Assembly (NCBI GenBank): GCA_051881455.1
Contig: JBJEPX010000046.1
Span: 1 to 9,679 of the forward strand
Origin: Fimenecus sp051881455
Lineage (GTDB): Bacteria > Bacillota > Clostridia > Oscillospirales > Acutalibacteraceae
Direction of reading: 5' to 3'
DNA length: 9,679 bases
Below, in pieces: positions 5,891 to 9,679 of this stretch (its first letter is position 1; each line of letters opens with the position of its first letter). The notes beneath the pieces were generated by a model. The model ran no database searches, had not been told where the DNA came from, and saw only the letters and a program-made list of their open reading frames with translations. A program made the translations under genes and the position numbers.

Positions 5891-7469
5891 GATAAAATTA
5901 AGCCTTGACAGCGACTTTTCGGATATTGAAAATGAAGCGGCAAAGGCGCTGAAAATCAATAAAAACCGAATATTAAAAACAGAAGTATTCAGGCGGAGTG
6001 TGGATTGCCGAAAGGGCGAGGTGCGCTTTGTCTATACTGCCGATGTAACTGTGGACGGCGATGAGGATAAAATCCTTGCGTCACTTAATACATCAAGAGT
6101 AAGCAAATGCGAAAAGTATTCATATAATATTCCCCAATCAAAGCGGAAAAGCACCTTGCCGCCTGTTGTGGCAGGCTTCGGTCCTGCGGGAATGTTTGCC
6201 TCTCTTATTCTGGCGCGGAGCGGACATTGCCCAATAGTAATTGAACGGGGCAGAGATGTTGAAAGCCGTACTGCCGATGTGAGCCGTTTTTGGAGCACAA
6301 GAGTTCTTGACGAGACTTCGAATATTCAGTACGGAGAGGGCGGAGCAGGAACATTTTCCGACGGAAAGCTGACAACGGGCATAAAAGACAGCCGTTGCCG
6401 CCTTGTGTTTGAGGAATTTGTGTCCCACGGCGCTCCCGATGATATTCTGTATAACGCAAAGCCACATATCGGTACAGATAAGCTTAAAGGCGTTGTAAAA
6501 AACATCCGCGAAGAAATAATTTCATTGGGCGGAACGGTTCTTTTTGAAACACAGCTTGTAAATATAATTGTTGCCAACGGATTTATACACGGCGTTACCG
6601 TAAGGGATAAAGAGGGCAGAGAAAAAGATATTGAAACCGATTCTCTTATCCTCGCCATCGGTCACTCTGCAAGAGATACAATAGAAATGCTTTACGGCAG
6701 AGGCATAAATATGATGCAAAAGCCATTTTCTGTGGGAGCCAGAATTGAGCATCCGCAGGAAATGATTAACGATTGTCAGTACGGCAAGTATAAAAATCAT
6801 CCGAAGCTAAAAGCGGCGGATTATAAGCTCGCCTGCCATCCGCCTCACGGCAGAGGAGCATATACATTTTGTATGTGCCCCGGCGGTACGGTGGTGTGCG
6901 CCTCTTCTCAGGAGGGTGGCGTGGTCACAAACGGTATGAGCGAATACGCAAGAAACGGCGAAAATGCCAATTCGGCAGTCCTTGTGGGCGTTGAGCCTGC
7001 GGATTTCCCCGATGAACACCCTCTTTCGGGCTTCCGGCTTCAAAGAGAAATTGAGGAAAAGGCTTTCGCCTTGGGCGGCGGTGATTATACAGCCCCTGCA
7101 CAGCTCGTAGGGGATTTCCTTGAGGGTAAAAAATCAACCCGTTTGGGTGCGGTAAAACCCACATTCCCCACAGGCGTAACAATGAGCGATATAAGTCTTG
7201 TCTTGCCCCAAAAGGTAGTTAATACAATGCGTGACGCCCTGGTGCAGATGGATAAAAAGCTTTCGGGCTTTGCTATGAAAGAGGCAGTGCTCACTGCCCC
7301 CGAAACGAGAAGCTCATCTCCCGTAAGAATTATCCGTGACGAGTTTTATCAGACAAATATAAGAGGACTTTATCCCTGCGGCGAGGGCGCAGGCTATGCA
7401 GGGGGAATTGTTTCAGCGGCTGTTGACGGCGTAAAGTGTGCTGAGGCAGTATTGTCCGACGAAACATAA
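5874..7469 (+). CDS. COG2509-type FAD-dependent dehydrogenase, uncharacterised
   Basis: This 531-residue protein has a small N-terminal alpha/beta domain (about 1-85, including RRSVDCRKGEVRFVY). A Rossmann FAD-binding motif follows in VVAGFGPAGMFASL (GFGPAG at 101-106), then a stretch YGEGGAGTFSDGKLTTG (about 153-169) typical of the family, and a C-terminal FAD motif LYPCGEGAGYAGGIVSAAVDG. It is cytoplasmic, with no membrane segments. The reaction is unknown; the family is annotated only as uncharacterised FAD-dependent dehydrogenase. The ATG lies inside the previous flavoprotein gene, with GAGAGGA (5861-5867) as the ribosome site six bases upstream, so the two flavoproteins are probably translationally coupled. 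It is the last gene of the run and is followed by a 44-base hairpin. Confidence 0.92.
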   Translation: MLRINEIKLSLDSDFSDIENEAAKALKINKNRILKTEVFRRSVDCRKGEVRFVYTADVTVDGDEDKILASLNTSRVSKCEKYSYNIPQSKRKSTLPPVVAGFGPAGMFASLILARSGHCPIVIERGRDVESRTADVSRFWSTRVLDETSNIQYGEGGAGTFSDGKLTTGIKDSRCRLVFEEFVSHGAPDDILYNAKPHIGTDKLKGVVKNIREEIISLGGTVLFETQLVNIIVANGFIHGVTVRDKEGREKDIETDSLILAIGHSARDTIEMLYGRGINMMQKPFSVGARIEHPQEMINDCQYGKYKNHPKLKAADYKLACHPPHGRGAYTFCMCPGGTVVCASSQEGGVVTNGMSEYARNGENANSAVLVGVEPADFPDEHPLSGFRLQREIEEKAFALGGGDYTAPAQLVGDFLEGKKSTRLGAVKPTFPTGVTMSDISLVLPQKVVNTMRDALVQMDKKLSGFAMKEAVLTAPETRSSSPVRIIRDEFYQTNIRGLYPCGEGAGYAGGIVSAAVDGVKCAEAVLSDET

Positions 7470-7517
7470 GTAGGGCAAAGCCGATGATTTCGGGTTCGAA
7501 CTCATCGACTTTGCCTA
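7470..7517. repeat. 44-base hairpin led by GTAGGG; possible operon end
   Basis: Starting one base after the stop codon, GGCAAAG (7474-7480) pairs with CTTTGCC (7509-7515), CGATGA (7482-7487) with TCATCG (7502-7507), and TTCG (7489-7492) with CGAA (7497-7500) around a GGTT loop. Single C-A and T-C mismatches separate the blocks. No T-run follows, so it is not a classical intrinsic terminator. It may protect the 3' end or be an imperfect dispersed repeat: its GTAGGG lead (7470-7475) recurs at the hairpins near 9317, 9373 and 9446. Confidence 0.6.
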
Positions 7518-7537
7518 AATGTTAACAAAACTGTAAT

Positions 7538-7567
7538 TTGACAATACAGGGCAGTATTTGATATAGT
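7538..7567 (+). promoter_or_regulatory. Promoter of the pseudokinase gene
   Basis: A perfect -35 TTGACA (7538-7543) and TATAGT (7562-7567) are 18 bases apart. A strong AAAGGAG ribosome site (7594-7600) follows, seven bases before the ATG. The gene is therefore transcribed independently of the flavoprotein genes. Confidence 0.7.
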
Positions 7568-7607
7568 ATTATCGGAAGAATATGAGTTTTGTGAAAGGAG
7601 CTATAAA

Positions 7608-9287
7608 ATGAATATAGACAATTTGTGTATGAGCTGTATGCATGAGCTTCACGGCGAAAAACAATGCCCTAATTGCGGATATTATACCGATTCTCCGCAG
7701 ATTTCGCCTTATCTTCCTTTAAGAACTCCCGTAGGCGGTAAATATATAATAGGCAAGGTGCTCTCTTCAAACAGCGAGGGCGTAACATATATTGCTTTCG
7801 ATGTAGAAAGGCGTACCCCTGTTGTAATTCGCGAGTTTCTGCCCGATAAATTTGCCCAAAGGTCCTTTCAATCGGCGGATGTAAGCATTAAGGACGAGTG
7901 GCGCGACTGTTATTACGATTATTTGAAAAAGTTTCTTGAACTCTGGCGCAAGCTTGCAAGAGTTAGGGGGCTTTCTGCGCTTATTCCCGTAATTGATATT
8001 ATAGAGGAAAATAATACGGCGTATGCCGTTACCGAATATTTTGAAAGCATATCTTTAAGAGAATTTCTTTTAAAAAGCAATACAGGCTATCTTAATTGGG
8101 AAAAAGCAAAGGTGCTGTTTATGCCTGTGCTTTCAACCCTTTCAACGCTTCATAATCTGGGCATAGTCCATTACGGCATAAATCCCGATAATCTGCTTAT
8201 CGGCAGAGACGGAAAGCTGAGAATTTCAGGCTTTTCCATTGCCGAGGCTCGCCTTGAAGGAACGGATATTTCCCCCGAGCTTTTTGAGGGATATTCCCCC
8301 ATTGAGCAGTATTCCTACGGCTATAAGGAGGGCGCATGGTCAGATGTTTATGCCTTTTGCGCCGTGCTTTATCGAGCCCTGGTGGGAACTGTCCCGCAGG
8401 ACGCCGTTTCGCGCTGTGCAAACGACCGCTTAATAATCCCCGCACGCTATGCGGAGATTATTCCCGCTTATGTAATCAACGCTTTAATGAACGGCTTGCA
8501 GGTAGAGCCAAATGACCGTACACAAGACGTTGAAACGCTCCGTGAAGAGCTTTCGGCAACTCCGGGAAATGTTGTTTCGTCTTTTTCAGGCGTGAATGTT
8601 CCCACAGGCGCAGAAAGAAAAGAGCCGGTGAAAACCGCGGCTCCTGTGCAAGAGGAAAGCTCAGTCGGTAAAACCGTGCTTATTACATTCCTTATTTTCC
8701 TCGGCGTGGGGCTGATCCTTTTCGGGGCAGGCTGGCTTGTGTACGAAAAGGTGATAAAAGAGAAAAACACTCCCACCGAAACTACAACGGAAGCGGCGGC
8801 TGAATCCGTGGAGGTTCCCGATTTTGTGTTCAGCACCGTTGAAAACAGCATTACTTACGATAGCATCGCGTCAAATCCCGTGCAGAATAAGAGATTTAAA
8901 ATTCAGGCTCCCGTTTATGAGTATAGTGCAACCGTGCCCAAGGATTATGTAATTGCTCAAAGCGTAAAAGCGGGCAGTACCGTGGCGGCAGGAACGGAAA
9001 TTACCTTTACCGTAAGTAAAGGACCTGAAATGATAACCGTACCGCAGGTTGTGGGCGATTTAAGAGAATTTGCCCTTGTAAAGCTTGAGGAAGCAGGCTT
9101 TAAGGTTGATGTTGTCATAAGAGAAAACACAGGCGAATATGAAGCAGATACCGTTGCAAGCGTAACTCCCGCCGAGGGCGAGTCCATTGTGAAAGGCAGT
9201 AAAACAGTGATTTTACAGGTGTGGGGAGAACCTCCCACCACCGAAACAACCACAAAAAACCCCTTCGATTTCAACATTTTCGGGTAA
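7608..9287 (+). CDS. Zinc-ribbon / pseudokinase / PASTA membrane protein
   Basis: This 559-residue protein has, in order: a zinc ribbon with CxxC at 7-10 and 20-23; a Ser/Thr-kinase-like domain (about 45-320); one transmembrane helix (about 355-379); and two extracellular PASTA-like repeats (about 401-471, the more divergent, and 475-538), ending in a Thr-rich tail. This is the PknB/PrkC layout of kinases that sense muropeptides or lipid II, plus the N-terminal zinc ribbon. The fold is kept (GYSPIEQY at 228-235, SDVYAF at 245-250), but catalytic positions are not. The VAIK lysine is Arg75 (VVIREFLP), HRD reads HYG (188-190, Gly190 for Asp), DFG reads GFS (208-210), and the Gly-rich loop is SSNSEG. 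Asn195 of the catalytic loop remains. It is therefore probably a pseudokinase that binds or signals without phosphotransfer. The ribosome site AAAGGAG supports the start. Confidence 0.9.
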   Translation: MNIDNLCMSCMHELHGEKQCPNCGYYTDSPQISPYLPLRTPVGGKYIIGKVLSSNSEGVTYIAFDVERRTPVVIREFLPDKFAQRSFQSADVSIKDEWRDCYYDYLKKFLELWRKLARVRGLSALIPVIDIIEENNTAYAVTEYFESISLREFLLKSNTGYLNWEKAKVLFMPVLSTLSTLHNLGIVHYGINPDNLLIGRDGKLRISGFSIAEARLEGTDISPELFEGYSPIEQYSYGYKEGAWSDVYAFCAVLYRALVGTVPQDAVSRCANDRLIIPARYAEIIPAYVINALMNGLQVEPNDRTQDVETLREELSATPGNVVSSFSGVNVPTGAERKEPVKTAAPVQEESSVGKTVLITFLIFLGVGLILFGAGWLVYEKVIKEKNTPTETTTEAAAESVEVPDFVFSTVENSITYDSIASNPVQNKRFKIQAPVYEYSATVPKDYVIAQSVKAGSTVAAGTEITFTVSKGPEMITVPQVVGDLREFALVKLEEAGFKVDVVIRENTGEYEADTVASVTPAEGESIVKGSKTVILQVWGEPPTTETTTKNPFDFNIFG

Positions 9288-9311
9288 ACATAGCAAAAAT
9301 ATATTTTTAGC

Positions 9312-9349
9312 ATTTTGTAGGGGACGATGCCTTCATCGTCCCGCAAAAT
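9312..9349. repeat. GTAGGG-led hairpin, possible terminator
   Basis: GGGACGATG (9321-9329) pairs perfectly with CATCGTCCC (9334-9342) around a CCTT loop. Outer arms ATTTTG (9312-9317) and CAAAAT (9344-9349) extend the stem across a small asymmetric loop. It lies 25 bases after the pseudokinase stop and may help end that transcript, although no T-run follows on the plus strand. The lead GTAGGG (9317-9322) matches the other hairpins in this window. Confidence 0.65.
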
Positions 9350-9372
9350 CACAAAAAACCAACTCCAATCTC

Positions 9373-9446
9373 GTAGGGCGGGGGCTTGCCCCCGCCGTAA
9401 TCGGTTTATAGTAAATCCAACGGCGGGGGCAAGCCCCCCGCCCTAC
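9373..9446. repeat. Large inverted repeat with self-palindromic GC-rich arms
   Basis: The left arm (9373-9398) and right arm (9420-9446) are inverted copies of each other, differing by one G in a G-run, and are separated by 21 AT-richer bases. Each arm begins with GTAGGG from its outer end. Each arm is also a palindrome: GGCGGGGGC-TT-GCCCCCGCC on the left, and the equivalent with one extra C on the right. It can therefore form either two small hairpins or one long one. It resembles dispersed intergenic repeats seen in gut Clostridia; there is no transposase or coding capacity. Confidence 0.85.
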
Positions 9447-9489
9447 CTTGTTTATTTTGGTTTTATACAATTCCACATATCCGCACAAC

Positions 9490-9523
9490 AAAAAGCCACC
9501 GGTCAAAGTTAACCGATGGCTTT
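9490..9523 (-). terminator. Intrinsic terminator of the right-edge minus-strand gene
   Basis: Read on the minus strand, AAAGCCA (from 9523) pairs with TGGCTTT (to 9492), and CGGT with ACCG, with one mismatch between the blocks and an 8-base loop. A run of five T residues (9494-9490) follows. It starts 17 bases after the stop codon of the partial minus-strand gene. Confidence 0.75.
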
Positions 9524-9539
9524 AATTATTGTTTACATA

Positions 9540-9679
9540 TTACTGAATTCCGACGCAGTCAAGAGCGTTCACGGTAATTCCGTTAAATGTAACGGGTGCG
9601 TTGTTATAATTTACATAAACCCTTGAACTGTTGTTGTATTCCGTGCAGTAAACGCCGTCGAGCACCTCATAGTGCGCCG
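9540..9679 (-). CDS. C-terminal end of a minus-strand protein (partial)
   Basis: The minus strand is open from the window edge to a TAA at 9540-9542, giving the last 45 residues of a protein whose start lies beyond the window. The residues include YEVLDGVYCTEY, then SSRVYVNYNNAPVTFNGITV, ending NALDCVGIQ. The alternating hydrophobic/polar pattern with Tyr, Val and Asn suggests a terminal beta-sandwich. The VYVNYNN stretch recalls the ends of DUF5696-like or other carbohydrate-related Firmicute proteins, but 45 residues are too few to be sure. A well-placed terminator follows (9490-9523), which supports a real gene end. It converges with the pseudokinase gene across the repeat-rich interval. 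Confidence 0.75.
   Translation of the reverse strand, partial: AHYEVLDGVYCTEYNNSSRVYVNYNNAPVTFNGITVNALDCVGIQ

Larger units (their letters stand above)
9288..9489. other. Gene-free interval filled with hairpins and inverted repeats
   Basis: No coding sequence is supported between the pseudokinase stop and the right-hand terminator. It starts with an AT-rich palindrome (AAAAATATATTTTT near 9295-9308), followed by the GTAGGG hairpin and the large GC-rich inverted repeat listed separately. The GC-rich arms contrast sharply with the surrounding AT-rich DNA. Confidence 0.7.

Noticed and set aside
6138..6658. Several overlapping minus-strand frames
   Set aside because: All lie antisense to the conserved FAD-dependent dehydrogenase; they overlap each other and show no family motifs.
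7608..9287. Call as an active PrkC/PknB-type Ser/Thr kinase
   Set aside because: The Lys of VAIK and the Asp of both HRD and DFG are substituted, so catalytic activity should not be assumed from the fold.
8957..9352. Minus-strand 131-codon open frame across the end of the pseudokinase gene
   Set aside because: Its translation is the Ser/Thr/Val-rich antisense of the PASTA repeats and its start lies in the repeat hairpin; not credible as a gene.
9373..9446. Possible CRISPR repeat pair
   Set aside because: Only two copies, in inverted rather than direct orientation, with one 21-base spacer and no cas genes.
9288..9489. Possible insertion-sequence remnant or MITE with terminal repeats
   Set aside because: No transposase fragment, no identifiable target-site duplication and no terminal repeat bounding the whole interval; hairpin repeats explain it better.
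9327..9512. Small plus-strand frame across the repeats
   Set aside because: It is made almost wholly of the inverted-repeat arms and runs into the minus-strand terminator; chance frame.

Overview
The window looks like chromosomal DNA of a low- to mid-GC Gram-positive anaerobe, most likely a gut-type member of the Clostridia (Oscillospirales/Ruminococcaceae-like). This rests on gene content and codon style, not on a marker gene. The main clues are a feoA-feoB-Cys-rich-dtxR iron cluster, a zinc-ribbon/kinase-like/PASTA membrane protein, paired uncharacterised flavoproteins, AGGAG-type ribosome sites, and GTAGGG-led GC-rich intergenic hairpins.

Layout. (1) Positions 1-132 hold no gene I can support, but two clean hairpins. 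(2) A minus-strand membrane-anchored alpha/beta hydrolase (133-1170) is divergent from a small XRE-family regulator (1313-1660). The 142-base gap between them carries one promoter in each direction and two palindromes placed like operators. The regulator ends at a textbook intrinsic terminator (1668-1701). (3) A promoter at 1734-1763, with two related imperfect palindromes on and just after it, starts a tightly packed plus-strand run: feoA, feoB, a 58-residue Cys-rich membrane protein, a DtxR-family metalloregulator, a BaiN/HI0933-type flavoprotein and a COG2509-type FAD-dependent dehydrogenase. These genes overlap or are separated by 3 bases, so they probably form one transcription unit ending at a 44-base hairpin (7473-7516). 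(4) A separately promoted gene (7608-9287) encodes a zinc-ribbon, kinase-fold, single-TM, two-PASTA protein in which the catalytic Lys and both catalytic Asp positions are replaced, so it is a likely pseudokinase. (5) Positions 9288-9489 are intergenic and filled with hairpins and a large inverted repeat. (6) The right edge holds the last 45 codons of a minus-strand gene with its own terminator.

How the genes fit together. FeoA/FeoB with the Cys-rich partner form a ferrous iron importer. The DtxR-type protein in the same operon is the obvious candidate for its iron-responsive repressor, acting on the palindromes near the feoA promoter. The two flavoproteins downstream may simply be co-transcribed or may be tied to iron status; the sequence cannot decide. 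The most interesting points are the degenerate kinase, the mixed metal-ligand set in the DtxR protein, the divergent operator region, and the GTAGGG hairpins that share a lead sequence but have different stems.
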